The translations under genes were made by a program, and so were the position numbers. Shown here in pieces: positions 1 through 9,167 of a stretch of DNA of 26,258 bases (its first letter is position 1; each line of letters starts with the position of its first letter). Source of the DNA: UMGS1484 sp045661365 (GTDB lineage: Bacteria > Bacillota > Clostridia > Oscillospirales > Acutalibacteraceae). Location of the stretch: assembly GCA_045661365.1 (NCBI GenBank), contig JAZRFL010000037.1, positions 1 through 26,258 on the forward strand, read 5' to 3'. The notes below the pieces were generated by a model. The model was not told where the DNA came from, did not search any database, and worked only from the letters and a program-made list of their open reading frames with translations.

Positions 1-579
1 AAAAAGGTGCTGACCCTTGCCTATATGAATCGGGAATCTTTGGAAATTTCCATAAAGGAGCAACGCACCTGTTTTTGGAGTCGTTCCCGACAGGAATTGT
101 GGCGCAAAGGAGAAACCAGCGGCAATGTGCAACACATTGTGTCAATTACTGCCGATTGCGACAACGATGCCTTGGTGGTTGTGGTAGACAAAGAAGGTCC
201 CGCTTGCCATACCGGCACGGATTCTTGCTTTACCAAGCCTGTATTTCAAAACGAAGAACGTCACGAGTTTGCTTTGGAACAACTGATGGATATGTTGATC
301 GGTCGTAAAGTAGAGAAAAAAGAGGGCTCGTATACCACCTATCTGTTCGAAAAAGGCATTGACAAAATGCTCAAAAAGGTGGGGGAAGAATCCACCGAGG
401 TAATTATTGCCGCAAAAGCCAACGACAAAAACGAAACCATTTACGAAATTGCCGACCTTGCTTATCACATTATGGTGGTTATGATTGAAATGGGCATTTC
501 TTTGGAAGATATTCACAAGGAACTCGCTTCTCGCCATGTGATCGACCACAAAGTAAAACAGGAGAAAATGACAAAGTGA
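1..579 (+). CDS. hisI: HisIE, phosphoribosyl-AMP cyclohydrolase / phosphoribosyl-ATP pyrophosphatase (5' partial)
   Basis: Bifunctional enzyme for the second and third steps of histidine biosynthesis. HisE hydrolyses phosphoribosyl-ATP to phosphoribosyl-AMP and HisI then opens the adenine ring. The frame is open from base 1, so the start lies upstream; roughly 25-30 N-terminal residues are missing compared with usual HisIE proteins. Of the 192 visible residues, the first ~85 are the cyclohydrolase, with SRSRQELWRKGETSGNVQ, the metal-binding DCDND (residues 52-56) and CHTGTDSC (69-76). The rest is the pyrophosphatase helical domain, with KVGEESTEVIIAAK and EIADLAYH. The stop overlaps the next gene by 4 bp (GTGA), so the two are probably translationally coupled. 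Other his genes are expected upstream, outside the window. The family call is near certain. Confidence 0.96.
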   Translation, partial: KKVLTLAYMNRESLEISIKEQRTCFWSRSRQELWRKGETSGNVQHIVSITADCDNDALVVVVDKEGPACHTGTDSCFTKPVFQNEERHEFALEQLMDMLIGRKVEKKEGSYTTYLFEKGIDKMLKKVGEESTEVIIAAKANDKNETIYEIADLAYHIMVVMIEMGISLEDIHKELASRHVIDHKVKQEKMTK

Positions 580-1397
580 TCGCCTCCAATTTTCACACCC
601 ATACCAACTATGTGGATGGAAAACATACCGCCCAAGAAATGGTGCAAAGCGCTCTTTCCCTCGGTATGACCACCCTTGGTTTTTCGGAACATTGCTATAC
701 CGAGTTAGACCCCGATTGTTGCCTTTCTAAGGAACAAACGGCGGCTTATCGGAAAGAAATCCAAAACCTCAAAGAAACCTACAAAGATCAATTGCAAATT
801 TTGTGTGGGATTGAAATGGACTACACCTCTGAAGATGATCCTGTTGCCTACGATTACGTGATCGGTTCGGTGCATTACTTGGTGGTAGATGGGGTGACTT
901 ATCCCGTGGACTATTCAGCAGAAAAGACTTTGGAATGTGTTAACAGCGCCTTTGGTGGGGATTTTGATGCTTATGCCGAAGCTTATTTTGCCACAGTAGG
1001 CAAGGTCGTGGAAAAAACTGACGCCAATATCATCGGTCACTTTGATTTGATTACCAAATACAGCCAGCAAGGGGTAGGACCGAACGAAGGCTCTCCACGC
1101 TATATTGCGGCTTGGCAAAAAGCCATGCAAAAACTTGCCGGAAAAGCCGCTTTGGAAATTAACACGGGAGCAATGTCCCGTGGGTGTCGCACTACACCCT
1201 ATCCCTCTTTGGAACAATTGCGCTATTGGCTGAAATTGGGGGGCCAGGTGGTACTGAACAGCGATTCTCATCATAAAGATACCCTGATGTATGCCTTTGA
1301 ACAAGGGGTGGAATTGGCTCGTGAAGCGGGCTTTGCTCGCTTGGGCTTTACCGACCGCTTGGGTGTATATCACAATCAGTTAGGAGAAGAATCATGA
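576..1397 (+). CDS. hisK: Histidinol-phosphatase, PHP family
   Basis: Likely removes phosphate from L-histidinol phosphate, the penultimate step of histidine synthesis, using the PHP (polymerase and histidinol phosphatase) metal-dependent fold. The 273-residue length is normal for HisK/HisJ enzymes. Visible motifs are NFHTHTNYVDG near the N-terminus (metal-binding H7 and H9), GFSEHCY, IIGHFDLI and VLNSDSHH, which supply the scattered His/Asp ligands of this family. It starts with GTG inside the hisIE stop (GTGA) and its own stop overlaps the following pepD start (ATGA), a tightly coupled arrangement. PHP proteins have other substrates too, but the position directly after hisIE supports the histidinol phosphate assignment. 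Confidence 0.92.
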   Translation: MIASNFHTHTNYVDGKHTAQEMVQSALSLGMTTLGFSEHCYTELDPDCCLSKEQTAAYRKEIQNLKETYKDQLQILCGIEMDYTSEDDPVAYDYVIGSVHYLVVDGVTYPVDYSAEKTLECVNSAFGGDFDAYAEAYFATVGKVVEKTDANIIGHFDLITKYSQQGVGPNEGSPRYIAAWQKAMQKLAGKAALEINTGAMSRGCRTTPYPSLEQLRYWLKLGGQVVLNSDSHHKDTLMYAFEQGVELAREAGFARLGFTDRLGVYHNQLGEES

Positions 1398-2821
1398 GTG
1401 TTTTGGCAGAATTAAAACCAAGACGGGTGTTTGCCATTTTTGAACAACTGTCCGCTATTCCTCACGGATCGGGCAATACCGATGCGATTAGTAAGTGGTG
1501 TTACGATTTTGCTTGCGACTTGGGATTGCAAGTTATTCGTGATGCCGTAGGAAACGTGATCATAAAAAAAGAAGGGTCTGACGGTCGGGAAAATGAACCT
1601 GCCGTGATTTTACAAGCTCACTTGGATATGGTGTGCGAAAAGACCGCCGAAAAAGAATTCGATTTTTTAACCCAAGGCATTTCCCTTGTAACCGATGGCG
1701 TAAAAGTTTGGGCAGACGGTACCACCTTGGGTGCCGACAACGGCATAGGCATGGCCATGATTTTGGCATTAATGGAAGACGTTACCTTGTCCCATCCTCC
1801 TCTTGAAGGGGTATTGACCATTGACGAAGAGACCGGGCTGGAAGGCGCGGCGGCCATTGATTTTGCCAATCTAAACGGTCGCAGAATGCTGAATTTGGAT
1901 TCGGAAGACGAAGGGGTATTTACGGCCGGTTGTGCCGGTGGAATTCGGTTGGAATCTACCTTTGCCATAACCCAAGTACCAAACACCCTGTTGGCTTATT
2001 CGGTACAAATAAAAGGCCTTACCGGCGGACATTCGGGAATCGAGATCAACAAAGGCCGCGCCAATGCCAATCGCGAATTGGCGTTGCTTTTACAAGCTTT
2101 GTCAGAGAAGGGTACCGTTCGGTTAGCACAATTCAACGGCGGTACGGTGGACAATGCCATTGCAGCCGAAGCGGCCTGTGTTGTGGCTTGTGATCTTGCC
2201 CATGAAACAATATGCGACATGGCCAACACCTTGCAACAGAGCTTGATTCAAAAAGGAGAGTCTGCCGCTAGGGTTTCGGTAGAATCTGCCGAAACGCCTA
2301 CTGTGTGGGAACAGGCCCAAACCAAGGCGGTTTTGGGATATTTGACCCAGTCTCCCAACGGGGTACAGGCCATGTGCAAAGATTTGCCTACGTTGGTGGA
2401 AACGTCTCTCAATCTTGGCGTGGTACGCAGTAGCGACCAAACGGTTTCGGCAACTTTTTCCCTTCGCTCTGCGGTAGAAGCCGAAAAAACCGCTTTGCTT
2501 ACTCGTTTAAAAGAGTTAGCCGAAAGGTTTGGAGCAACCACCGTGCCTTCGGGCAATTATCCCGGTTGGGAATATCGTGCCGATTCAGCTTTACAGGAAA
2601 CCATGAAGCGGGTTTACGCTGAGTTGTACGGTAAATCCCCTGTGGTAGACGTGATCCATGCGGGCTTAGAATGTGGTTTGTTCTGCGAAAAATGTCCCGA
2701 ATTGGATGCAGTTTCCATAGGTCCCGATATGCGCAACGTACATAGTCCCGAAGAATGGGTAAGCGTAGCCTCGGTTGCCCGTGTGTATGAATATTTGGTA
2801 GCGTTATTGGCTAATATATAA
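1394..2821 (+). CDS. pepD: Aminoacyl-histidine dipeptidase (PepD, M20 family)
   Basis: Cytosolic metallodipeptidase of the M20 carnosinase/PepD branch, expected to cleave Xaa-His and other dipeptides. The 475-residue length fits PepD (about 485 in E. coli). Metal-site motifs are LQAHLDMV (H76, D78), GADNGIG (D115) and the catalytic IDEETGLEG (E145/E146). The dimerisation domain has GLTGGHSGIEI, and HAGLECGLF near the C-terminus carries the last His/Glu ligands. The start is fixed by the ATGA overlap with hisK and by an upstream TAGGAGAAG. It begins the peptidase half of the operon. Release of free histidine from dipeptides would make physiological sense here, but that link is inference. Confidence 0.93.
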   Translation: MSVLAELKPRRVFAIFEQLSAIPHGSGNTDAISKWCYDFACDLGLQVIRDAVGNVIIKKEGSDGRENEPAVILQAHLDMVCEKTAEKEFDFLTQGISLVTDGVKVWADGTTLGADNGIGMAMILALMEDVTLSHPPLEGVLTIDEETGLEGAAAIDFANLNGRRMLNLDSEDEGVFTAGCAGGIRLESTFAITQVPNTLLAYSVQIKGLTGGHSGIEINKGRANANRELALLLQALSEKGTVRLAQFNGGTVDNAIAAEAACVVACDLAHETICDMANTLQQSLIQKGESAARVSVESAETPTVWEQAQTKAVLGYLTQSPNGVQAMCKDLPTLVETSLNLGVVRSSDQTVSATFSLRSAVEAEKTALLTRLKELAERFGATTVPSGNYPGWEYRADSALQETMKRVYAELYGKSPVVDVIHAGLECGLFCEKCPELDAVSIGPDMRNVHSPEEWVSVASVARVYEYLVALLANI

Positions 2822-2831
2822 GTAGTGTAGG

Positions 2832-3908
2832 ATGATGAACATGGAACATCCCATTTTACGTTTGCAAAAAGAATTGACGGCAGGGGAAGGCTTTTTAATT
2901 GAATCGCCTGCCAACCGTCGGTATCTCACCGGCTTTCCTTCTTCGGCAGGGCTGGTGCTGGTTACCAAAGATCAGAGTGTTTTTTTAACTGATTTTCGTT
3001 ATTACGAAAAGGCCGCCAATGTGGTGCGATCTTGCGAAGTGAAAATGCTCACTTCGTATAAAGAATGTGTAGTGCCCTTACTCAAGGAAGCGAGGATCAC
3101 TACTCTGTTTTTGGAAACCGATTTTGTCAGTTTGCAAACATTTGCTCGTTTGTCCGAATTGTTTGAGGGTATCACCCTTTCTCAATCCGGCAGATTGACC
3201 GAGTTGTTGGAGCAAATGCGTAGCATAAAAACTCCCAAAGAAATCGACACGATCCGGCAGGCGCAAGCCATGACCGATGAGACCTTTTCCTATATTTTAC
3301 AACGTATTGAGGCAGGTCGTACCGAGATTGACGTCATGCTGGATATGGAATTTTATATGCGGAAACTGGGAAGCGAGGGTGTGGCTTTTGACTTTGTGGT
3401 GGTTTCTGGCAAAAATTCTTCTTTGCCACATGGTGTCCCTACCGAAAAAGTTATTGAAGCAGGAGATCTTCTCACCATGGACTTTGGTGCGGTGGTAGAC
3501 GGCTACCGAAGTGACATGACGCGTACCGTTGCGGTGGGACAGGTGTCTGACGAGCAACGTCGCGTGTATGAAACCGTGTTAAATGCCAAAAATAGATCCA
3601 TGGCGGCTATTCGTCCCGGTGTGATGTGTAAAGACATTGACAAAATCGCCCGTGATATCATTGACAATGCGGGATATAAGGGGTGCTTTGGTCATGGATT
3701 GGGGCATAGTGTTGGGTTAGACATTCACGAAAACCCATCTTTTAATACCCGTTGTGAAACTCCGCTTGTCCCCGGTATGGTCATTACGGTGGAACCGGGT
3801 ATTTATTTGGAAAATCAATTTGGCGTGCGGGTAGAAGATATGATCGTGGTGACGGAAAGTGGCTACGAAAACCTTACCCACAGCCCTGATGAATTTGTAA
3901 TTGTATAG
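2832..3908 (+). CDS. Xaa-Pro aminopeptidase/dipeptidase-like protein (M24 family)
   Basis: Creatinase-type pita-bread metallopeptidase, likely cleaving peptides with proline in the second position. The N-terminal ~130 residues are a creatinase N-domain (YLTGFPSSAG, FLTDFRYY). The C-terminal domain has all five dinuclear-metal ligands: D217 in TMDFGA, D228 in YRSDMTRT, H292 in GHGLGHSVG, E321 in TVEPGIYL and E335 in GVRVEDM. It lies 10 bp after pepD in the same operon. The start is ambiguous: ATG at 2832, 2835 or 2844 all follow a weak TAGGA. PepP (aminopeptidase) and PepQ (prolidase) cannot be separated safely by eye, although the 358-residue length matches the short PepP/PapA-like forms of Firmicutes. 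Confidence 0.92.
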   Translation: MMNMEHPILRLQKELTAGEGFLIESPANRRYLTGFPSSAGLVLVTKDQSVFLTDFRYYEKAANVVRSCEVKMLTSYKECVVPLLKEARITTLFLETDFVSLQTFARLSELFEGITLSQSGRLTELLEQMRSIKTPKEIDTIRQAQAMTDETFSYILQRIEAGRTEIDVMLDMEFYMRKLGSEGVAFDFVVVSGKNSSLPHGVPTEKVIEAGDLLTMDFGAVVDGYRSDMTRTVAVGQVSDEQRRVYETVLNAKNRSMAAIRPGVMCKDIDKIARDIIDNAGYKGCFGHGLGHSVGLDIHENPSFNTRCETPLVPGMVITVEPGIYLENQFGVRVEDMIVVTESGYENLTHSPDEFVIV

Positions 3909-3916
3909 GTGATAGT

Positions 3917-5140
3917 ATGGAACAACAACGTTTGCAAAATTATGCAAAACTCATTGCGCAGGTTGGCGGTAACATACAAAAAGGGCAAGAAGTGTTTCTT
4001 TATGCCCAATTGGATCAGCCGGAATTTGTGGAAATGCTGGTAGAAGAATGTTACAAGTGCGGTGCGGCCCGTGTGTTCGTGGAATGGGCGCACCAAAATC
4101 TTACCCGTTTACACGTGAATTACGTAACCGAAGAGCGGTTGAGTGCAGTGGAATCCTACGAAGAAGCCAAGTGGACTTGGCAGCGAGATCATCTGCCTGT
4201 GAAACTCTATCTGTTGTCCGAAGATCCCGACGGACTGAACGGTATTGACCAAGCTAAATTTTCTAAAGCCAGCCAATGCCGCAACAAGGTGTTTAAGCCT
4301 TATCGGGATGAAATGGACAATAAATATCAATGGTGCATCGCCGCTGTACCCGGCAAAGATTGGGCAAAGAAAGTGTTCCCCGATTGCTCGGTGGAAGAAG
4401 CAATGGAAAAACTGTGGCAAGCTATTTTGGATGTGTCTCGTGTAACCGACGACCCCATTAAATCTTGGGACGACCACAATGCCGACTTGCTTGCTCGTTG
4501 CAATTATCTCAATAGTTTGGGGCTCAGACAACTCCATTATACCGCCGCAAACGGCACCGACCTGACAGTGGGCCTCATGGAAGAAGCCTTGTTCTTGGGT
4601 GGCGGCGAAACCTCTTTGCTTGGACATTACTTTAATCCCAATATTCCTTCGGAAGAAGTGTTTACTACCCCCAAAAAGGGCGAAGCCGAAGGTATTGTGT
4701 ATTCCAGTAAACCCTTGTCATACCGTGGCGAAGTGATTGACGAGTTTTCGGTTCGCTTTGAAAAAGGTAAAGCGGTGGAAGTTCACGCCAAGGTGGGAGA
4801 AGACCTGCTGAAAGAACTGATTGGAATGGACGAAGGCGCTGCTTACCTTGGCGAATGCGCCTTGGTGCCCTATGACTCGCCCATTCGCAACAGCGAATTG
4901 CTGTTTTATAATACTTTGTTCGATGAAAATGCCGCTTGCCACTTGGCTCTTGGCATGGGCTTTACCAACTGTGTGAAGGATTTTGAACACCGCACCTTGC
5001 AAGAATGTTGGGATTTAGGGGTGAACGATTCCATCATCCATGAGGATTTTATGATTGGCACCATCGATCTTTCCATTGACGGGATTGATAAAAACGGCAA
5101 CACCGTAGCCATTTTCCGCAACGGAAATTGGGCGTTTTAA
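3917..5140 (+). CDS. Aminopeptidase, M29 (thermophilic aminopeptidase T/AmpS) family
   Basis: Cytosolic broad-specificity metalloaminopeptidase of 407 residues, the normal M29 length. Visible family motifs are NIPSEEVFTTP (E246/E247), GECALV (E313), FDENAACHLALG (H342) and IHEDFMIG (H375, D377), which match the dinuclear metal ligands of AmpT/AmpS as I recall them. The position I align with a conserved Tyr of AmpT holds Phe349; this may be normal for the Firmicute branch. The start is supported by AGGTGATAGT just upstream of the ATG. It lies 8 bp after the M24 gene and is the last gene of the operon; a strong hairpin terminator follows. Three peptidases of different families in a row suggest stepwise breakdown of short peptides. 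Confidence 0.93.
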   Translation: MEQQRLQNYAKLIAQVGGNIQKGQEVFLYAQLDQPEFVEMLVEECYKCGAARVFVEWAHQNLTRLHVNYVTEERLSAVESYEEAKWTWQRDHLPVKLYLLSEDPDGLNGIDQAKFSKASQCRNKVFKPYRDEMDNKYQWCIAAVPGKDWAKKVFPDCSVEEAMEKLWQAILDVSRVTDDPIKSWDDHNADLLARCNYLNSLGLRQLHYTAANGTDLTVGLMEEALFLGGGETSLLGHYFNPNIPSEEVFTTPKKGEAEGIVYSSKPLSYRGEVIDEFSVRFEKGKAVEVHAKVGEDLLKELIGMDEGAAYLGECALVPYDSPIRNSELLFYNTLFDENAACHLALGMGFTNCVKDFEHRTLQECWDLGVNDSIIHEDFMIGTIDLSIDGIDKNGNTVAIFRNGNWAF

Positions 5141-5154
5141 ATCATGATATAGAA

Positions 5155-5192
5155 AAAAAGACCTGTAAACCAATCGGTTTACAGGTCTTTTT
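5155..5192. terminator. Bidirectional intrinsic terminator between the peptidase operon and leuS
   Basis: A perfect 17-bp inverted repeat (left arm 5155-5171, loop AATC, right arm 5176-5192), with an A-run on one flank and a T-run on the other. It should stop transcription from both the + strand peptidase operon and the - strand nadD-leuS operon, which converge here. Confidence 0.93.
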
Positions 5193-5203
5193 GTATCAAT
5201 TCA

Positions 5204-7621
5204 TTATTTTTTAATTACAATATTCACCAGTTTGCCGGGCACATAAATTTCTTTTACAATGGTTGCTCCATCCAATTCGGCAGCAATCTTTTCGTCGGCT
5301 TTGGTGGCGGCAATCACAGCATCTTTATCCGCATCGGCGGCTACGGTTACACGAGAACGAACCTTGCCGTTGATTTGCACAACTACTTCTAACTCGTTGT
5401 CTACGCACATGGCTTCCTCGTAAGTGGGCCAATCGGAAACCGAGCAGAAGCCTTCGCCGCCCAGCACTTGCCACAATTCTTCGGTCACGTGAGGAGCAAA
5501 GGGAGAAAGCAAGCGAATCAGGGTCATATAATCGGCTCTGGAAAGGCTACCTGCCTTGTCAATGTCGTTGAGCAACGCCATCATAGCGGCGATAGCGGTG
5601 TTAAACTTCATGCCTTCAATATCTTCGGTTACCTTTTTAATGGTGCGGTGGATTTGTTTTACCAAGGCAGGGGAGTAACCGTCCACGTCGTTGACCAAAT
5701 CTTGCAGACCCCAAACACGGTCCACAAACCGTTTACAACCTTTAATAGAAGAGGTAGACCAAGGAGCAGACTTTTCGAAGTCACCAATGAACATTTCGTA
5801 AAGCCGCATGGTGTCGGCACCGTATTGTTCAATCACTTCGTCGGGGTTTACCACGTTGCCGCGGGATTTGGACATTTTTTCGCCGTTTTCACCCAAGATC
5901 ATGCCATGGCTGGTGCGACGGGCATAGGGCTCTTTGGTGGGAACTACACCGATATCGTATAAGAATTTATGCCAGAAACGGCTATACAAAAGGTGAAGGG
6001 TGGTATGTTCCATACCGCCGTTGTACCAGTCAACAGGAGTCCAGTAATTGAGTGCTTCTTTGGATGCCAAAGCATCACTGTTGTGAGGGTCGGCATACCG
6101 CAGGAAGTACCAGGAAGAGCCGGCCCATTGCGGCATGGTATCGGTTTCCCGTTTTGCAGGGGCGCCACACACGGGACAGGTGGTGTTCACAAAACTGTCG
6201 ATGGTTGCCAGCGGAGATTCCCCGTTGTCGGTGGGCTCGTAAGAGTCTACCATAGGCAGTTTCAGAGGTAGTTCATTTTCGGGTACAGGCACGTAACCGC
6301 AATGTTCACAATGCACAATGGGAATGGGTTCACCCCAATACCGTTGACGAGAGAACACCCAGTCACGAAGTTTGTAGTTGACCTTGCGTTCACCGAATCC
6401 TTGTTCGGTCATGTAGTCCTTAATGGCTTCTTTGGCTTCTTCTACGCTCAATCCGGTCATAAAGCCGGAGTTGACCATTACACCGGTTTCTACGTCGGTA
6501 AAGGCGGCTTCTTGCACGTTACCGCCGGCCACGACTTCAATGATAGGCAAATCAAATTTTTTGGCAAATTCCCAGTCGCGGCTATCGTGAGCAGGAACAC
6601 CCATAACTGCGCCGGTACCGTAAGAAACCAACACGTAGTCGGAAATGAACACAGGAATTTCATCTCCGTTTACTGGGTTGATGGCACGAACACCGTCTAA
6701 CTTCACACCGGTTTTGTCCTTGGCCATTTCGGTGCGTTCAAAGTCGGATTTACGAGCAGCTTCTGCTTGATAAGCTTCCACTTCGGCAACGTTTTGAATG
6801 GAGCCTTCTTTTTTCCATTCCTCGATTTGAGCATATTCGGGAGAAAGCACCATATAGGTTGCACCAAACAAGGTGTCGGGACGGGTGGTGTATACGGTTA
6901 CGTCGTGATTTACATTGGTTTTAAAGGTAACCAAGGCACCGGTAGAACGACCGATCCAGTTCTTTTGTTGAGTTTTTACTCGTTCAATGTAATCTACTTC
7001 GTCCAAATCGTCAATGAGGCGTTGGGCATATTCGGTAATTTTCAGCATCCATTGGCTTTTTACCTTATGTACCACTTCGCTGCCGCAACGTTCGCACACG
7101 CCGTTGACCACTTCTTCGTTGGCCAATACACATTTGCAAGAGGTACACCAGTTTACCGACATTTCTTTTTTGTAGGCAAGACCTTTTTTAAACAGTTGCA
7201 AGAAGATCCATTGGGTCCATTTGTAGTATTCGGGGTCGGTGGTGTTGATTTCACGGCTCCAGTCAAAGGAGAAACCAAGGGCTTGTAATTGCGCTTTAAA
7301 GTGAGCAATGTTGTTTTTGGTTACAATTTCGGGATGAATGTGGTTTTTAATAGCGAAGTTTTCAGTGGGCAGACCAAATGCATCCCAACCCATGGGATAT
7401 AGCACGTTAAAGCCTTGCATCCGCCGTTTGCGGGCAATAATGTCCAAGGCGGTGTAAGAGCGAGGGTGGCCTACGTGTAAGCCTTGTCCCGAGGGGTAGG
7501 GGAATTCAACCAAAGCAAAGAATTTCTCTTTGTCGGAATCATTGGAAGCGTGGAACACGCCTGCTTCTTCCCAAGCATCCTGCCATTTTTTGTCAATGTT
7601 TTTATAATCATAGGGTATCAT
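5204..7621 (-). CDS. leuS: Leucyl-tRNA synthetase
   Basis: Class Ia synthetase that charges tRNA-Leu in the cytosol. The 805-residue length matches bacterial LeuS (804 in B. subtilis). The HIGH motif appears as HVGH (residues 49-52) in YPSGQGLHVGHPRSYT, and the KMSKS loop as GEKMSKSRGN about 70% along. Between them is the CP1 editing domain, with VYTTRPDTLFGATY and YGTGAVMGVPAHD. Cysteine pairs CTSC/CERC and CEHC/CPVC suggest zinc knuckles. The ATG follows AAGGAAGGG, which overlaps the rsfS stop. It is the last gene of the five-gene - strand operon, and no T-box leader is possible directly upstream because rsfS lies 18 bp away. Confidence 0.98.
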   Translation of the reverse strand: MIPYDYKNIDKKWQDAWEEAGVFHASNDSDKEKFFALVEFPYPSGQGLHVGHPRSYTALDIIARKRRMQGFNVLYPMGWDAFGLPTENFAIKNHIHPEIVTKNNIAHFKAQLQALGFSFDWSREINTTDPEYYKWTQWIFLQLFKKGLAYKKEMSVNWCTSCKCVLANEEVVNGVCERCGSEVVHKVKSQWMLKITEYAQRLIDDLDEVDYIERVKTQQKNWIGRSTGALVTFKTNVNHDVTVYTTRPDTLFGATYMVLSPEYAQIEEWKKEGSIQNVAEVEAYQAEAARKSDFERTEMAKDKTGVKLDGVRAINPVNGDEIPVFISDYVLVSYGTGAVMGVPAHDSRDWEFAKKFDLPIIEVVAGGNVQEAAFTDVETGVMVNSGFMTGLSVEEAKEAIKDYMTEQGFGERKVNYKLRDWVFSRQRYWGEPIPIVHCEHCGYVPVPENELPLKLPMVDSYEPTDNGESPLATIDSFVNTTCPVCGAPAKRETDTMPQWAGSSWYFLRYADPHNSDALASKEALNYWTPVDWYNGGMEHTTLHLLYSRFWHKFLYDIGVVPTKEPYARRTSHGMILGENGEKMSKSRGNVVNPDEVIEQYGADTMRLYEMFIGDFEKSAPWSTSSIKGCKRFVDRVWGLQDLVNDVDGYSPALVKQIHRTIKKVTEDIEGMKFNTAIAAMMALLNDIDKAGSLSRADYMTLIRLLSPFAPHVTEELWQVLGGEGFCSVSDWPTYEEAMCVDNELEVVVQINGKVRSRVTVAADADKDAVIAATKADEKIAAELDGATIVKEIYVPGKLVNIVIKK

Positions 7622-7639
7622 ATTTAAAACTTCCCTTCC

Positions 7640-7996
7640 TTAATCTTCGGTAATCAGTTCGGAAATGTCCACTTTTTCAGCGTCTGCCCACAAACGATCT
7701 AAGTTATAAAAATCGCGTGCATCTTTACTAAATACGTGAATCATTACACTGTGATAATCCAACAAATACCAATTGGTAGCTCTGCCTTCTATATGACCGG
7801 GTTCTCTGCCTGCTTGAGAAAGCTTGTATTCCACTTCGTCGGACAAGGCACGAATTTGTGTGGAAGAGTTACCGGTGGCAATTACCAAGTAATCACCAAG
7901 GGTAGATAATTGGTCGATTTTAAACACTTGGATGTCGTGAGCCTTTTTGTTGTCCAAGGCTTTCACGGCTATGGTTACAATTTCAAACGGCGTCAT
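7640..7996 (-). CDS. rsfS: Ribosome silencing factor RsfS (Iojap/YbeB family)
   Basis: Binds ribosomal protein L14 (uL14) on the 50S subunit and blocks subunit joining when nutrients run low. At 118 residues it is of usual size. The family signature is clear: NSSTQIRALSDEVEYKL, then GRATNWYLLDYHSVMIHVF and ARDFYNLDRLWADAE at the C-terminus. The ATG is preceded by TAGGAGGG, 7 nt away. It sits between the LCP gene and leuS, and the nadD-yqeK-rsfS order is typical of Firmicutes. Confidence 0.96.
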   Translation of the reverse strand: MTPFEIVTIAVKALDNKKAHDIQVFKIDQLSTLGDYLVIATGNSSTQIRALSDEVEYKLSQAGREPGHIEGRATNWYLLDYHSVMIHVFSKDARDFYNLDRLWADAEKVDISELITED

Positions 7997-8007
7997 TGTG
8001 AGCCCTC

Positions 8008-9156
8008 CTATTCCAAATATGATTCTATACTTTCTTTGTCTTCAATGTAGGTTTCTTCTTTATAAATTCCTACTATGCTGTACAATTCAATTGCCAAGAG
8101 ATTTTCTTTTTTGATGGGTACGGTGTAGGGCAAGAAATGTTGGTTAAGCAATGTGACATAGTCATCCTTATGGATAGAAAAGTAGGAAACACCGTTATAG
8201 TACAACGGTTGTCCCGGTACGGCAAAGAAACGGATTTTTTCAGAACCTACGTTTTGTGCTATAGAGGCCAAATCCAAAACCTCGGAAATGGTCATGTCGG
8301 TAGTCATTTCATCGTAAATTTCGGTGGCAACGCTGAGTAATTGGGAACTGCTCATGTTTAGGCACTTTTTGATGAAAGCCGAATAAAAACTTCGTTGCAT
8401 TTGAATCCGCTTATAATCGCCCATGGCATAGTCTCGACGGAACCGCACAAAAGCTTCAGCCATATTGCCATCCATGTGATTCATGCCCTTATAAAAGTTA
8501 TAGGCGTGGTCTGCTTCACCGTATGCACGGTAAATGGTTTCGGGTACGTATACGTCTACACCGCCTACTGCATCTACTATGGAGCGGAATGCCGAAAGCG
8601 TAACCGTAATGTAGTGGTCAATGGGTAATCCGAAAAACTCGTTTACCCTTCGCAACAGACCGTTGATTTTGGTTTGACCGTCTTTGGGATGTCCGTATAC
8701 CGCATTCATTTTGCTGGAGGGAATATCGGCACCAATATAGGTGTCACGAGGAATTTGCAAAATATTGGCAGTACCGCGTTTCATGTCAAAACAAGCGACC
8801 ATCATAATGTCGGTCAAATTCTTTCCTTCGTCGGTACCGGCAATCAAGATGTATTGTACCGAATCCGAAGCTTCGCTGGTAATTACTTTGTCAAATTCTT
8901 TTTCTCGCGTTACGCTGGAGTCGGTTAAGAATCGGCTGTTCATAAGGATTGGAACCCCAATCGCAATTATGAGACAAACAGAAAGCAACAACGATAACAG
9001 TATATTTAAGCAAACCACAACGCCGGTGGTGTGTCGTTTTGGCTTTTTATGAGAAACGTTGGCTTTATGTGTTGCCGCGATATCGGAAGAACTGTAAATA
9101 TCCCGATCATCAGTTTTGACTCGCCGTCTGGTTCGCGGCTCAATATCTCTTTTCAA
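8008..9156 (-). CDS. LytR-CpsA-Psr (LCP) family cell-wall glycopolymer ligase
   Basis: LCP proteins transfer polyprenyl-phosphate-linked polymers, such as teichoic acids or capsule, onto peptidoglycan on the outer face of the membrane. This 382-residue protein has a basic cytoplasmic tail (1-43), one membrane anchor (about 44-70, rich in L/V/I) and an external LCP domain. That domain opens with QYILIAGTDEGKNLTDIMMV and includes NILQIPRDTYI (R137) and VRFRRDYAMGDYKRIQMQ, the arginine/aspartate-rich lipid-phosphate site. The start is TTG, chosen because AAGGTGA lies 6-7 nt upstream; that site overlaps the yqeK stop. LCP genes often sit between yqeK and rsfS in clostridia. The actual polymer attached is unknown. 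Confidence 0.93.
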   Translation of the reverse strand: MKRDIEPRTRRRVKTDDRDIYSSSDIAATHKANVSHKKPKRHTTGVVVCLNILLSLLLSVCLIIAIGVPILMNSRFLTDSSVTREKEFDKVITSEASDSVQYILIAGTDEGKNLTDIMMVACFDMKRGTANILQIPRDTYIGADIPSSKMNAVYGHPKDGQTKINGLLRRVNEFFGLPIDHYITVTLSAFRSIVDAVGGVDVYVPETIYRAYGEADHAYNFYKGMNHMDGNMAEAFVRFRRDYAMGDYKRIQMQRSFYSAFIKKCLNMSSSQLLSVATEIYDEMTTDMTISEVLDLASIAQNVGSEKIRFFAVPGQPLYYNGVSYFSIHKDDYVTLLNQHFLPYTVPIKKENLLAIELYSIVGIYKEETYIEDKESIESYLE

Positions 9157-9167
9157 AAAGAGTCACC

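Noticed and set aside
142..549. Open - strand frames opposite hisIE, leuS, LCP and DUF4838 genes
   Set aside because: They lie antisense to genes with clear family motifs, lack ribosome binding sites and are rich in His/Phe as expected for reverse frames.
7622..7639. T-box leader for leuS
   Set aside because: Only 18 bp separate rsfS and leuS, and leuS is the last gene of an operon; no specifier stem can fit.
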